The position numbers and the translations under genes were made by a program. From Haladaptatus halobius (lineage in GTDB: Archaea; Halobacteriota; Halobacteria; Halobacteriales; Haladaptataceae), in assembly GCF_020618475.1 (NCBI RefSeq), contig NZ_CP085335.1, forward strand, positions 186,001 through 250,000: a stretch of 64,000 nucleotides of DNA, written 5' to 3'. Under the pieces are notes generated by a model. The model made no database searches. It was given only the letters and a program-made list of their open reading frames with translations, and was not told where the DNA came from. Within the stretch, counting starts at the first letter, position 1; each line of letters opens with the position of its first letter. Positions 44,620-53,027 of this stretch are shown here, piece by piece.

Positions 44620-45741
44620 ATGAGCGCTCTCGAAGAGATACACAGCGACCACGGAGCCACGTTCTGCTCGGTCGGCAACCGCCGGATTCCGCGCGACTAC
44701 GGCAGACCCGAGCGAACGCACCGCGCCGTCAGAAACGGCGTCGGACTCACTGAAATGCCCTACGGCGTCGTGGTCGTCTCCGGAGACGACCGCGTCGAGT
44801 TCGTGGACAACGTCGTCTCGAACTCGATTCCGACGGACGACGGCCGGGGAACCTACGCCCTCCTCCTCGACCCGCAAGGTCGAATCGAACTCGACATGTA
44901 CGCCTACTGTACAGACGACAGCCTCCTACTCTTTACGGCGCCCGGACGGGCGACCCCCCTCGTCGAAGAGTGGCGCGAGAAGGTGTTCATCCAGGACGTG
45001 GAGCTAACGGTGGCGACCGACCGGTTCGCCGTCTTCGGCGTCCACGGGCCCCACGCGACCGAGAAGGTCGCTAGCGTGCTGAACAACGCCGGCACGCCCG
45101 ACGACCACCTCTCGTTCGTCCGCGGAAAGATGTCCGACGTGGGTGTAACCGTCATCCGAACCGACGCGCCCACGGGCGAGGAGGGCTACGAAGTCGTCTG
45201 TACCACTGGCGAGACGGTGGACGAGATGGGTCGCACGCGCTCGAACGTCGAACTCGTCTTCGATACCCTTCTCACCCGCGGGATGAACGCCGCACCGTTC
45301 GGCAGGCGAACGTGGGAATCGCTGACGCTGGAGGCCGGGACGCCGCTGTTCGAGTTCGAACTCGATGGGGAGATTCCGAACGTCCTCGGCTTGCGGAACG
45401 CCCTTGACTTCGAGAAAGGCTGCTACGTCGGTCAGGAGGTCGTTTCGCGCGTCGAGAACCGCGGACGGCCGAGTCGTCGACTCGCGGGACTGTTCCCCGA
45501 AACGGTGCCGGAGCAGGGGGCCGCCGTCTTCGACGGCGATGAGGCGGTCGGTGAAGTCACTCGCGCCGTCGAGAGTCCGTCCCGCGAGGAACCTATCGCC
45601 ATGGCGCTGGTGGACTTCGACGTGACGGTGGGAACCGAACTGACGGTGCGGGTCGACGGCGAGGACGCGCCCGCGGAATCGGTGGCGCTCCCCTTCGTGG
45701 AGGGAAGCGACTCGTCTCAGCGCCTGCCGAGGTACGAATAG
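44620..45741 (+). CDS. YgfZ/GcvT-like folate-binding protein
   Basis: A 373-residue aminomethyltransferase-fold protein. The signature KGCYVGQEVVSRVENRGRP is the YgfZ mark (K-G-C-Y-x-G-Q-E) and separates it from true GcvT. Archaeal homologues are thought to help Fe-S cluster assembly with tetrahydrofolate. The N terminus has GNRRIPRDYGRPERTHRAVRNGVGL. Glycine cleavage genes are not nearby, supporting the Fe-S role over GcvT. A GcvT-type activity is less likely. Confidence 0.85.
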   Translation: MSALEEIHSDHGATFCSVGNRRIPRDYGRPERTHRAVRNGVGLTEMPYGVVVVSGDDRVEFVDNVVSNSIPTDDGRGTYALLLDPQGRIELDMYAYCTDDSLLLFTAPGRATPLVEEWREKVFIQDVELTVATDRFAVFGVHGPHATEKVASVLNNAGTPDDHLSFVRGKMSDVGVTVIRTDAPTGEEGYEVVCTTGETVDEMGRTRSNVELVFDTLLTRGMNAAPFGRRTWESLTLEAGTPLFEFELDGEIPNVLGLRNALDFEKGCYVGQEVVSRVENRGRPSRRLAGLFPETVPEQGAAVFDGDEAVGEVTRAVESPSREEPIAMALVDFDVTVGTELTVRVDGEDAPAESVALPFVEGSDSSQRLPRYE

Positions 45742-45810
45742 AGCGGACGGACTCCGGAGTGACGCTTCTCTTCGAGTTCCGAACCGTGGAAACCGTCACG
45801 GATACCGCGT

Positions 45811-46044
45811 TCAGTACTCGTTCCGGAGGTGAATCGCTTCGTCCGTTATCGTGTCCACGGCGTCGTTCCGGAGGGGATAGGTCTCCTGCTCGGTCGGCCC
45901 CCAGCCGAGGTTTAAACCGATGTCTGGGTCGCGGCCGACGTGCGCCGTTCCGTCCCGTACTTCGTCCACGATGCCGATGTGGTCGCCGTTTCCCGCGACG
46001 ACGAGGCCAAGGCCGTCGTCGTCTTCAGTGACCTCGATCGACAC
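45811..46044 (-). CDS. PRC-barrel-like (DUF2171-type) small protein
   Basis: A 77-residue acidic protein with GNGDHIGIVDEVRDGTAHVGRDP and a terminal strand DTITDEAIHLRNEY. It aligns by eye with the genes at 6767-7009 and 46140-46382. A GTG start at 46044 is chosen because the sequence upstream is not like the family; an ATG at 46080 would add 12 residues. It is divergent from its paralogue across 95 bases. Confidence 0.7.
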   Translation of the reverse strand: MSIEVTEDDDGLGLVVAGNGDHIGIVDEVRDGTAHVGRDPDIGLNLGWGPTEQETYPLRNDAVDTITDEAIHLRNEY

Positions 46045-46139
46045 AGACGATACTGAGGGTTCGAATCGCCGAGAATCCACCGACCGCCCGGAGCGCGGCC
46101 GCCGGGATTATGGGAGACGACGGCGTACCGTGATGCGAG

Positions 46140-46382
46140 ATGACCGCCGAACTCAGCGACGACGACAGAGGTAAGACCGTCGTCAGCGGCACCGAACGAA
46201 TCGGCACCGTCACCGACGTTAGCGGGGGGACGGCGTACGTCGACCCCGACTGGGATCACGTACCGGACGGACTCAGAGAGACGCTCGACTGGGACGAGGA
46301 CGACGATACCTACGAACTCAACGAGTCGATGGTTACGGCAGTGCGGAACGCGGAAATCCGACTCCGCGACGACCTGACGTAA
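46140..46382 (+). CDS. PRC-barrel-like (DUF2171-type) small protein
   Basis: An 80-residue acidic protein with RGKTVVSGTERIGTVTDVSGGTAYVDPDWDHVPDG, then DTYELNESMVTAVRNAEIRLR. It is one of four such domains in the window, and the head-to-head arrangement with 45811-46044 suggests local duplication. Function is unknown. Confidence 0.75.
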   Translation: MTAELSDDDRGKTVVSGTERIGTVTDVSGGTAYVDPDWDHVPDGLRETLDWDEDDDTYELNESMVTAVRNAEIRLRDDLT

Positions 46383-46563
46383 TCGACCAGCCGAGGCGAC
46401 CGCTCGCACTTAGTTTCTCGCTTCTTCGTCGAAGCACGACTCGACCGATTCGATCATCTTTTTCGAACATTGAGAGACCGTTTCGACCAGTCGAACGCCC
46501 GGTCTTTCTTTTCATCATGTTCGTGTCACCATCGGAAGGAAAACAGTTTTCAACAACTAAGTT

Positions 46564-46580
46564 ATACCACTAGATGGTAT
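46564..46580 (+). promoter_or_regulatory. palindrome over the thi4 start, candidate operator
   Basis: The 17-base sequence ATACCA-CTAGA-TGGTAT has perfect 6-base inverted arms and covers the first two bases of the thi4 ATG (46579). An A+T-rich stretch AAAACAGTTTTCAACAACT lies just upstream and could hold the TATA element. A repressor bound here would cover the start site of a leaderless message. A ThiR-type regulator is encoded at 5330-6229, so it is the first candidate ligand. Confidence 0.5.
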
Positions 46581-47505
46581 GCAAGAGTTCGACGGATTCG
46601 CGGACGTCAGCGAGGCGGAAGTCACCCGAGCAATCGGCAGCGCGTGGAGCGAGGAGTTCGATCAGTTCTCGGAGAGCGAAGTCATCATCGTCGGTGGCGG
46701 GCCGTCCGGACTGATGGCGGCGAAGGAACTCGGCGAGCGCGGGGTGCAGACGATGGTCGTCGAGAAGAACAACTACCTCGGCGGCGGGTTCTGGCTCGGC
46801 GGGTTCCTGATGAACAAGGTCACGGTTCGCGACCCCGCCCAATCCGTGCTCGACGAACTCGGCGTCCCCTACGGGGAATCCGACGAGGCGGAGGGCCTGT
46901 ACGTGGCGAACGGCCCGCATGCATGCTCTTCGCTCATCGAGTCGGCCTGCGCCGCAGGCGCGAAGATGCAGAACATGACCGAGTTCACCGACGTGGTCGT
47001 CCGCGAGAACCACCGCGTCGGCGGTATCGTCATGAACTGGACGCCGGTTCACGCCCTGCCGCGAGAACTCACCTGCGTCGACCCGATCGCAGTCGAATCC
47101 GACCTCGTCATCGACGCGACGGGCCACGACGCGGTCGTCGTCTCGAAACTCCAAGAGCGCGGCGTACTCGACGCACCCGGTCTCCGCCACGCGAACGAAC
47201 ACAACACGGACATGGACAAGACCGCGGATGACCAATACGGCGCGCCCGGCCACGACTCGCCCGGTCACGATTCGATGTGGGTCGCAAAGAGCGAGGACGA
47301 AGTGGTCGAACACGCCGGGAAGGTTCACGACGGTCTCGTCGCCACCGGCCTCGCCACCGCGACGACCTATGGTCTGACCCGGATGGGACCGACCTTCGGC
47401 GCGATGCTCCTCTCGGGCAAGCGCGCCGCGCAGGTCGCGCTGGACGAACTCGGCGTCGGCGGAACGGTCGAGATGTCGGAGACGCCGTCGCCCGCGGACG
47501 ACTGA
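46579..47505 (+). CDS. thi4: Thi4-type thiazole synthase
   Basis: A 308-residue enzyme that makes the adenylated thiazole precursor of thiamine from NAD and glycine. It has the FAD/NAD motif [17 protein letters not shown], the [16 protein letters not shown] segment, and the C-terminal [21 protein letters not shown] Cys at residue 166 (ELTCVDPI) sits at the position described as essential in the Haloferax volcanii Thi4, so it may act as sulfur donor or ligand, as in yeast. A His-only archaeal form would use free sulfide. Confidence 0.93.
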   Translation: MQEFDGFADVSEAEVTRAIGSAWSEEFDQFSESEVIIVGGGPSGLMAAKELGERGVQTMVVEKNNYLGGGFWLGGFLMNKVTVRDPAQSVLDELGVPYGESDEAEGLYVANGPHACSSLIESACAAGAKMQNMTEFTDVVVRENHRVGGIVMNWTPVHALPRELTCVDPIAVESDLVIDATGHDAVVVSKLQERGVLDAPGLRHANEHNTDMDKTADDQYGAPGHDSPGHDSMWVAKSEDEVVEHAGKVHDGLVATGLATATTYGLTRMGPTFGAMLLSGKRAAQVALDELGVGGTVEMSETPSPADD

Positions 47506-47587
47506 AAGACGATTGATGGCCAACGGTCGGTAGCTGGCTTTGCAAGTCGTTCGATTCGCGGGAAGTGGCTGACCCGATTTCGAGTCG

Positions 47588-48265
47588 CTACACCAACCGC
47601 CCGCCCGTGATTCGAACGACGCCCATGACGTGCTCGCTGTCCCATACCTCGACGGCGCGCTCCGAGAGCGCCCGCCGCGCCTCCGAAACTCGCTCGTCCA
47701 GCACGCTCCACGGCGGGCGTTCGAAATCCAACCCGCCGCCGGGCGTCGAAGCGACGACCAGCCCGCGGAAGGCCTGATTCACGGGCCACGAGTAGGGATG
47801 GGTGCTCTGGCCCGCGTCGAGGAGGGCGAGGTGGCCGCCGGGGCGAATCCAGTCCGCCCAATGCCCGACCGTCGCGTAAGGATCGTCCAGCATCCCCACC
47901 AGGAAGGTGGCGAGCACGGCGTCCACCTCCTCGCGGGGTTCGAACGCGGTGGCGTCGGCGTGTACGAGGTGGACGTTCTCCCACCCCTCTCGGGCCACTC
48001 GGTCGCGGGCCTGTTCGAGCATCCCGCGGGTGAAATCCACACCGACGACTTCCCCCTTGGAACCGACGTGGTTCCGAAGGTGCGGGAAGTTCGCGCCCGT
48101 GCCGCAACCCATCTCCACGACGGTGTCGCCCGGCGAGAGCGCGAGTTCGGAGACCGCACGCTCGCGCAGACTTGATAATCCGGGCGTCGTCGACGCGAGC
48201 AGGTCGTACAGTCGCGCCCACCGACCGTAGAACCGCTGGGCGGCGGAGGTTTCGCTCCGTGACAT
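47588..48265 (-). CDS. class I SAM-dependent methyltransferase
   Basis: A 225-residue methyltransferase. It starts MSRSETSAAQRFYGRWARLYDLL, has SAM motif I VVEMGCGTGANFPHL, motif II VVGVDFTRGMLEQARDRV and the motif III/IV region VDAVLATFLVGMLDDPY. It looks like the UbiE/phospholipid N-methyltransferase-like group of haloarchaea. The substrate is unknown. It is convergent with thi4. A start at 48292 is less likely. Confidence 0.85.
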   Translation of the reverse strand: MSRSETSAAQRFYGRWARLYDLLASTTPGLSSLRERAVSELALSPGDTVVEMGCGTGANFPHLRNHVGSKGEVVGVDFTRGMLEQARDRVAREGWENVHLVHADATAFEPREEVDAVLATFLVGMLDDPYATVGHWADWIRPGGHLALLDAGQSTHPYSWPVNQAFRGLVVASTPGGGLDFERPPWSVLDERVSEARRALSERAVEVWDSEHVMGVVRITGGRLV

Positions 48266-48357
48266 GCGTGCTCGTAGGCCGCGAATCGACAAAAGAACCG
48301 GGGCGGGATTTTCGAACCATCACCGCGGTACCTCCGTCGTCTCGGCCGAGTCTCGTA

Positions 48358-48975
48358 CTACTCGAACAGACCGTCGACATCGCGTTCGCGCGCCGCCCGC
48401 CGTTCCGCGTGCTGTCGAAGTCGCTGAAACACCAGTCCCCGATTTTCGTCCTCCCGCACGAAATCCATGACGAGGCTGATGAACCGGCTCCCCTCGTCGC
48501 CCAATTCGAGGTCGTCACGTGCGAACTCGATGGCTCGCTCGATAGTTCCCTCGTCGTATCCGAACTCCTCGGCGAGCACGAGCGCCGCCGTCGCGGCAGC
48601 GTCGAAATCGAGGTCGTCGGGCAGGAGAACGACCTCGCGATAGGTCAACCGTGGCGGCGGCGCTCGCTCCACGTGTTCGGGGTCGTCGCGGACTGTACTG
48701 AGGTAGTCCCGAACGTCGCCGACGTTGATGCCGCGGTAGTCCGCCGGAAGCCCGTCGAGGTACGCGACCGCACTGGCGGCCAGCCCTCGAACGCCTTCCC
48801 AGTTCGAACCGCGGACGTGATACACCGCCGCGGTGAACTGGATGAGACCGTGGAGAAACCGCTCGTCGGCGGAGTCGCGTTCGAGTTCCAGCCAGTGGTC
48901 TTCCCACGCATCGTGGGCTGCGTGGAACTCGCCCGCGTTGTAGATGGCGACACCGGCTTGGAGGGAGTCCTCCAT
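48358..48975 (-). CDS. DUF309 protein
   Basis: A 205-residue helical protein. The DUF309 signature is GVAIYNAGEFHAAHDAWEDHWLE, followed by FLHGLIQFTAAVYHVRGSNWEGVRGLA. The C-terminal half is acidic with HDAERR-like basic ends. Function is unknown. The start at 48975 gives the family N terminus MEDSLQAGVAIYN. It is divergent from a DUF7344 gene. Confidence 0.82.
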   Translation of the reverse strand: MEDSLQAGVAIYNAGEFHAAHDAWEDHWLELERDSADERFLHGLIQFTAAVYHVRGSNWEGVRGLAASAVAYLDGLPADYRGINVGDVRDYLSTVRDDPEHVERAPPPRLTYREVVLLPDDLDFDAAATAALVLAEEFGYDEGTIERAIEFARDDLELGDEGSRFISLVMDFVREDENRGLVFQRLRQHAERRAARERDVDGLFE

Positions 48976-49003
48976 ACCATCGTCTTCTCGCCGGGGGTGA
49001 AAA

Positions 49004-49019
49004 TTCCTTCCGGAAAGAA
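49004..49019. promoter_or_regulatory. 16-base near-palindrome in a divergent promoter gap
   Basis: TTCCTTCCGGAAAGAA matches its reverse complement at 14 of 16 positions. It lies between the divergent DUF309 (start 48975) and DUF7344 (start 49076) genes. A second inverted pair, GTTACC (49024-49029) and GGTAAC (49053-49058), lies close to it. These are candidate binding sites; the DUF7344 protein itself could be the binder. Confidence 0.35.
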
Positions 49020-49075
49020 AGGTGTTACCAAACCACAATGACTATTCGGGAGGGTAACGTACGGTTGGAGGAGGG

Positions 49076-49438
49076 ATGCTACAGGGGTCGGTTACCGATG
49101 AACGCTCGCTCAACAAGATATTTCGCCTGCTAGCGAGCGAGCAACGACGATACGTGCTCTACTATCTCCACGAACTAGATGGCTCCGCCGACCTCGACGA
49201 TATCGCCACGCAGGTCGCGGCGTGGCAGCGAGAGAAACCGTCCGAGGAGGTGACGGACGACGAGCGCGAGCGAACGCTGATTCGCTTGCAGAACGTCGAC
49301 CTGCCGAAGTTGGCGGATGGAGGCGTCGTCGAGTACGATTCGAGAACTGGGATGGCTCGGTTCCGCGAACCGGGGAGACTCCTCGGACTGTTCCTCCTCT
49401 TCGCGGCGAAAGTCGAGCGACCGGTCAGAAACGAGTAG
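49076..49438 (+). CDS. DUF7344-type winged-helix protein
   Basis: A 120-residue protein with LNKIFRLLASEQRRYVLYYLHELDG, ADLDDIATQVAAWQRE and LQNVDLPKLADGGVVEYD, matching the copy at 18663-19040. It is a presumed DNA-binding protein. It is divergent from the DUF309 gene, with palindromes in the gap. Confidence 0.8.
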   Translation: MLQGSVTDERSLNKIFRLLASEQRRYVLYYLHELDGSADLDDIATQVAAWQREKPSEEVTDDERERTLIRLQNVDLPKLADGGVVEYDSRTGMARFREPGRLLGLFLLFAAKVERPVRNE

Positions 49439-49517
49439 CGGTTCACGGATGCGAAACGCTTCGCTACTGGTATCGCCATCGCACGGGTGTCGCGGTATCG
49501 CGTGGAAGAAAGGTGGT

Positions 49518-49592
49518 TTACTTCGCCGTCTTCTTCGCGGCCCACTTCTTGGCGTCCTGTACGAACAGTCGGTAGCTCTCAAGTTTACTCAT
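49518..49592 (-). CDS. possible 24-residue basic microprotein
   Basis: An ATG at 49592 opens a 24-codon frame that starts MSKLESYRLFVQDAKKWAAK and ends KTAK. It would form a basic amphipathic helix. Nearly all third codon positions after the first few are G or C, as in real genes here. An A+T-rich stretch (ATTATTTACT) lies upstream. It sits in the gap between the DUF7344 gene and a methyltransferase gene. Real translation is unproven. Confidence 0.4.
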   Translation of the reverse strand: MSKLESYRLFVQDAKKWAAKKTAK

Positions 49593-49740
49593 ACACGAGT
49601 AAATAATCACCCGGACTTGAAAAGTATCACGGTCGAGGATACATTTGGACTGGGAACGCATAGCACGACCAGCGCTTACGATTCGTGACCAGAACTGACC
49701 GGATGGTAACGGACATACCTCCGACAGGCGTCGTTCCGGT

Positions 49741-50490
49741 ATGGACGACCTCGAACGGAAACGACTGACGACGGCGTCGTTCGGCGAACTCGCCGACGCA
49801 TATCTCGACAGCGACGTCCACCGGACGGGCGCGGATCTCGAACTGCTCGCCTCGTGGTGTGACGACGCGACCTGCGCGCTCGATATCGCCTGCGGCGCAG
49901 GACACACCGCCGTAGCACTCACGGAAGCGGGCGTCTCGACGGTGGTCGCCGCCGACGCGACGTCTGCGATGGTCGAGACCGCCACGGAAACGTTCGACCT
50001 GGTCGGCACCGTCGCCGACGCGGAGCGACTCCCGTTCGCGGACGACGCCTTCGACGCGGTCACTTGTCGAATCGCGGCCCACCACTTTCCGACCCCGAAT
50101 GCGTTCGTCCGCGAGGTCGCCCGCGTGCTCGCGCCTGGCGGCATCTTCGCGTTCGAGGACAACGTCGCGCCGAACGACGAGCAACTCGCTGATTTCTTCG
50201 ACCAGTTCGAACGCCTACGCGACCCGTGTCACGGCGAGGCGTTCTCGGTCGCGCAGTGGCACGACCGGTTCCGCGAGGCGGGGTTCACCGTCGACGAATC
50301 GGCGACCGTGCGGAAGGAGTTGGAGTACGAATCGTGGGTCGACCGGACGAACCCCGACGAAGAACGGCGAGAAGAACTGAACGAACTCGTTCGGCGACCG
50401 GAGGCGAAAACGGTGTACGGCGTCACCGTCGAGGACGGTGTCGTTCGCGGGTTCGGTAACGAGAAGGTGTTAATTCGGGCGACGAAATGA
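49741..50490 (+). CDS. class I SAM-dependent methyltransferase
   Basis: A 249-residue methyltransferase. Motif I is ALDIACGAGHTAVALTEAG, motif II VVAADATSAMVETATET, the acidic DAERLPFADDAFDAVTCRIAAHHF and LAPGGIFAFEDNVAP follow, then a C-terminal cap. The C-terminal sequence VYGVTVEDGVVRGFGNEKVLIRA is typical of the UbiE-like MenG group. The substrate is unknown. It is upstream of the tRNA-Arg gene on the opposite strand. Confidence 0.86.
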   Translation: MDDLERKRLTTASFGELADAYLDSDVHRTGADLELLASWCDDATCALDIACGAGHTAVALTEAGVSTVVAADATSAMVETATETFDLVGTVADAERLPFADDAFDAVTCRIAAHHFPTPNAFVREVARVLAPGGIFAFEDNVAPNDEQLADFFDQFERLRDPCHGEAFSVAQWHDRFREAGFTVDESATVRKELEYESWVDRTNPDEERREELNELVRRPEAKTVYGVTVEDGVVRGFGNEKVLIRATK

Positions 50491-50534
50491 ATCGGGAAGC
50501 AACTCGCTACGCTCGTCACGTTGGCCCCTGAAAA

Positions 50535-50607
50535 CGTCCTGACGGAGATTTGAACTCCGGTCCCTGGCTCCGCAAGCCAAGAGGATAGTCCACTACCCTA
50601 CCAGGAC
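50535..50607 (-). tRNA. tRNA-Arg (anticodon GCG)
   Basis: The 73-nt cloverleaf has acceptor arms GTCCTGG (5' end at 50607) and TCAGGAC (3' end 50536-50542), discriminator G at 50535, T arm CGGAG/CTCCG and anticodon stem TTGGC/GCCAG. The 7-nt loop TTGCGGA places GCG at 50571-50573, reading CGC (Arg). No intron is seen. A TATA-like CCTATAACC lies about 28 bases upstream and a T-rich end follows. Confidence 0.92.
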
Positions 50608-50741
50608 TCATTCATCCCTTTCGCGGTTTCGGTTATAGGGGTTACGGTCTGAAGACGCCGTGCGGATGGGGCGCAACCGAGCGTGTAACGCAGAAACCAT
50701 ATGAGAGTAACTCAAATCGCTGTTTTCGCCTACGGGAGTAT

Positions 50742-50752
50742 TATTTACAACG
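50742..50752 (+). promoter_or_regulatory. promoter of the Tat/lipoprotein gene
   Basis: TATTATTTAC lies about 24 bases before the ATG at 50771, in the right place for a TATA element of a leaderless transcript. Confidence 0.5.
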
Positions 50753-50770
50753 CAGGTGTTGTTTCTTCGT

Positions 50771-51313
50771 ATGCAACGACGGGAAATCCTCAAGAAAACG
50801 GGCGCGACGGTGACCGTCGGCCTACTCGGTGGCTGTCTCGGTCGGAGCGGCGCTCCGGGCGGGCAGGCATCCGACGACGGTTCAGGCGGGTCGGGAGGCG
50901 ACACCACGACAACGACTGCGAAGCCGACCCTCGAAAATCGCTCGTTCAAAATGCTCAGCGCGAACTGCGGGAACGAGACCGACACGGCGTCGGTTTCGTT
51001 CGAAGCGGCGAAGAAAAACGTCATCGTCACCGGCACCATCACCGGCAGCGACTCCTGTGCGAAACCGGTTCTCGCAGGTGCGAACGTGAGGAAAGACGGA
51101 ACCCTCACGGTCACGGTGAAGACCAAGAAGAAAAACGGCGCGACCGCCTGCACGCAGTGTCTCACCGAACTCGAGTATCGGGCGACGTTCGCGTTCGAAG
51201 GGTCGTCTCCGAAGTCAGTGAAAGTCGTCCACGAGAGTCTCGGCGAGACGAAGACGGCCGCGACAATGCAACGGGACGGTACGAGCACCACCACTACCCC
51301 CTACGGAACGTAG
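50771..51313 (+). CDS. exported lipoprotein of unknown function
   Basis: A 180-residue protein. It has a twin-arginine-like start (MQRREILKKTGATVTVGLLGGC) with lipobox GLLGGC, so it is probably exported by the Tat route and lipid-anchored. A Gly/Thr-rich linker and a compact domain follow, with four conserved Cys (ANCGNETD, DSCAKPVLAG, TACTQCLTELEY). A longer start at 50756 is possible but less likely. No known function. Confidence 0.75.
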   Translation: MQRREILKKTGATVTVGLLGGCLGRSGAPGGQASDDGSGGSGGDTTTTTAKPTLENRSFKMLSANCGNETDTASVSFEAAKKNVIVTGTITGSDSCAKPVLAGANVRKDGTLTVTVKTKKKNGATACTQCLTELEYRATFAFEGSSPKSVKVVHESLGETKTAATMQRDGTSTTTTPYGT

Positions 51314-51463
51314 TCGGCGAGACGGACGAAGCGTACATTTATCTGAGAGGACGCGGGCAGTATTCTCTGTGAGCAGATTCGCATCGAAAGCGCCCGACAG
51401 CGTCGGACCGCCGACACAAAGACAACGCTTAAGCGACGGCCAACCCACCACCTTAGTACGATT

Positions 51464-52969
51464 ATGGGCGTTATAGAGGACGTACACGGAGACCTCGACG
51501 CCGACATCTCTCTGGAGGAGTTTCGGGGTGCCGTCGAGGAAAAAGTCGAACAGATGGGCGGGCTCGCGGACGAGGAGACCGCCGCGATGCTAATCGCCCA
51601 CGAACTGGACGATGACGAAGTGAACGGTGTCGCGGACGTCGAACCCGGCATGGAGGAAGCGAAGTTCGTCGCCAAAGTGACGAGCGTCGGCGACCTACGC
51701 ACGTTCGAGCGCGACGGAGAAGACGCGGACGGCCACGTCCTTAACGTCGATGTCGCGGACGAGACGGGGTCGATCCGCATCTCGCTCTGGGACGAACAGG
51801 CCAAAGCCGCGGAAGACGAACTGGAACCCGGGCAGGTGCTCCGCATTAAGGGTCGCCCGAAAGACGGCTACAGCGGCACCGAGGTCAGCGTCGACCAAGT
51901 CGAACCCGACGAGGACACCGAGATCGACGTGCAAGTGCAGGACACCTACGCTATCTCTGACCTCTCGCTCGGCCTCTCGGATGTGAACGTGCGAGCGAAA
52001 CTCCTCGATACGGACACTGTCCGCACCTTCGACCGTGACGACGGGTCGGAGGGCAAGGTCGCCAACCTGACCGTCGGCGACCACACCGGACGGATTCGGG
52101 TCACGCTCTGGGACGAGCGGGCCGGCATCGCCGAGGAACTCGATCCGGGCATCTCCGTCGAAATCGTGGACGGGTACGTGCGCGAACGCAACGGAAGTCT
52201 CGAACTCCACGTCGGAAATCGGGGGGCGGTCGAAGATATTGAGGAAGATATCGAGTACGTTCCGGAGAGCACACCGATCGAGGATCTCCAGATCGGCGAT
52301 ACGGTGGATATCGCAGGCGTGATCCGTTCGTCGGATCCGAAACGTACCTTCGACCGCGACGACGGCTCCGAAGGGCAGGTGAAGAACGTCCGTGTGCAGG
52401 ACGAGACGGGAGACATCCGGGTCGCCCTCTGGGGGGAGAAAGCCGACCGCGAACTCGCTCCGGGCGACAAGGTCCAGTTCGCGGACATCGACGTTAAGGA
52501 CGGCTGGGCGGACGATATCGAAGGCTCCGCCGGGTGGCAATCGACCGTCACTGTCCTCGACAGTAGCTCGCCGACGGAAACCGCGAGGGACGACACGGAC
52601 AGCGATGCCACCGGACTCGACGCGTTCGCCGACGACTCCGAAGACGAATCGACGACCGCGGACTCCGGCGGAACGACATCGACGGACTCCAGTTCGACCA
52701 CGGCGACAGACACCGACTCGACCGCGACGGTAGATGCCACCTCGGCAACGTCGACGGACGCCAACGCGACCACGGCAGATGCAACTGGTGGAGACGGCGA
52801 GCACGTTGAGTTCACCGGAACCGTCGTGCAGGCCGGTAACCCCGTCGTGCTGGACGACGGCGAAGAAACGGTGAGCGTCGAGACGGACGCCGACGTCCAC
52901 CTCGGCCAAGAGGTCACGGCGCGAGGCGAACTCCGCGATGGGACGCTTGACGCCGACGACGTGTTCTAG
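51464..52969 (+). CDS. replication protein A-like ssDNA-binding protein with OB folds
   Basis: A 501-residue protein. After a helical N terminus (residues 1-65), three related OB domains follow. Each has a GEDADGHVLNVDVADETGSIRISLWDE-type strand pattern, around residues 68-140, 175-260 and 265-350. A long acidic Ser/Thr/Asp-rich linker (about 370-445) and a fourth small OB-like C-terminal end (HVEFTGTVVQAG, then VSVETDADVHLGQEVTARGEL) complete it. This is a haloarchaeal RPA in the layout called RpaC. It would bind ssDNA in replication and repair. No separate RPA-associated gene is next to it. Confidence 0.88.
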   Translation: MGVIEDVHGDLDADISLEEFRGAVEEKVEQMGGLADEETAAMLIAHELDDDEVNGVADVEPGMEEAKFVAKVTSVGDLRTFERDGEDADGHVLNVDVADETGSIRISLWDEQAKAAEDELEPGQVLRIKGRPKDGYSGTEVSVDQVEPDEDTEIDVQVQDTYAISDLSLGLSDVNVRAKLLDTDTVRTFDRDDGSEGKVANLTVGDHTGRIRVTLWDERAGIAEELDPGISVEIVDGYVRERNGSLELHVGNRGAVEDIEEDIEYVPESTPIEDLQIGDTVDIAGVIRSSDPKRTFDRDDGSEGQVKNVRVQDETGDIRVALWGEKADRELAPGDKVQFADIDVKDGWADDIEGSAGWQSTVTVLDSSSPTETARDDTDSDATGLDAFADDSEDESTTADSGGTTSTDSSSTTATDTDSTATVDATSATSTDANATTADATGGDGEHVEFTGTVVQAGNPVVLDDGEETVSVETDADVHLGQEVTARGELRDGTLDADDVF

Positions 52970-53027
52970 CGCTCGAACAGCCGACCGTCAGACCCGTATA
53001 CTGCCTGAAATGTACCGCTCAAGAGGC

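Noticed and set aside
46383-46578. A TPP riboswitch before thi4
   Set aside because: I find no thi-box core in the gap, and a leaderless-type arrangement with a palindrome at the start leaves no room for one.
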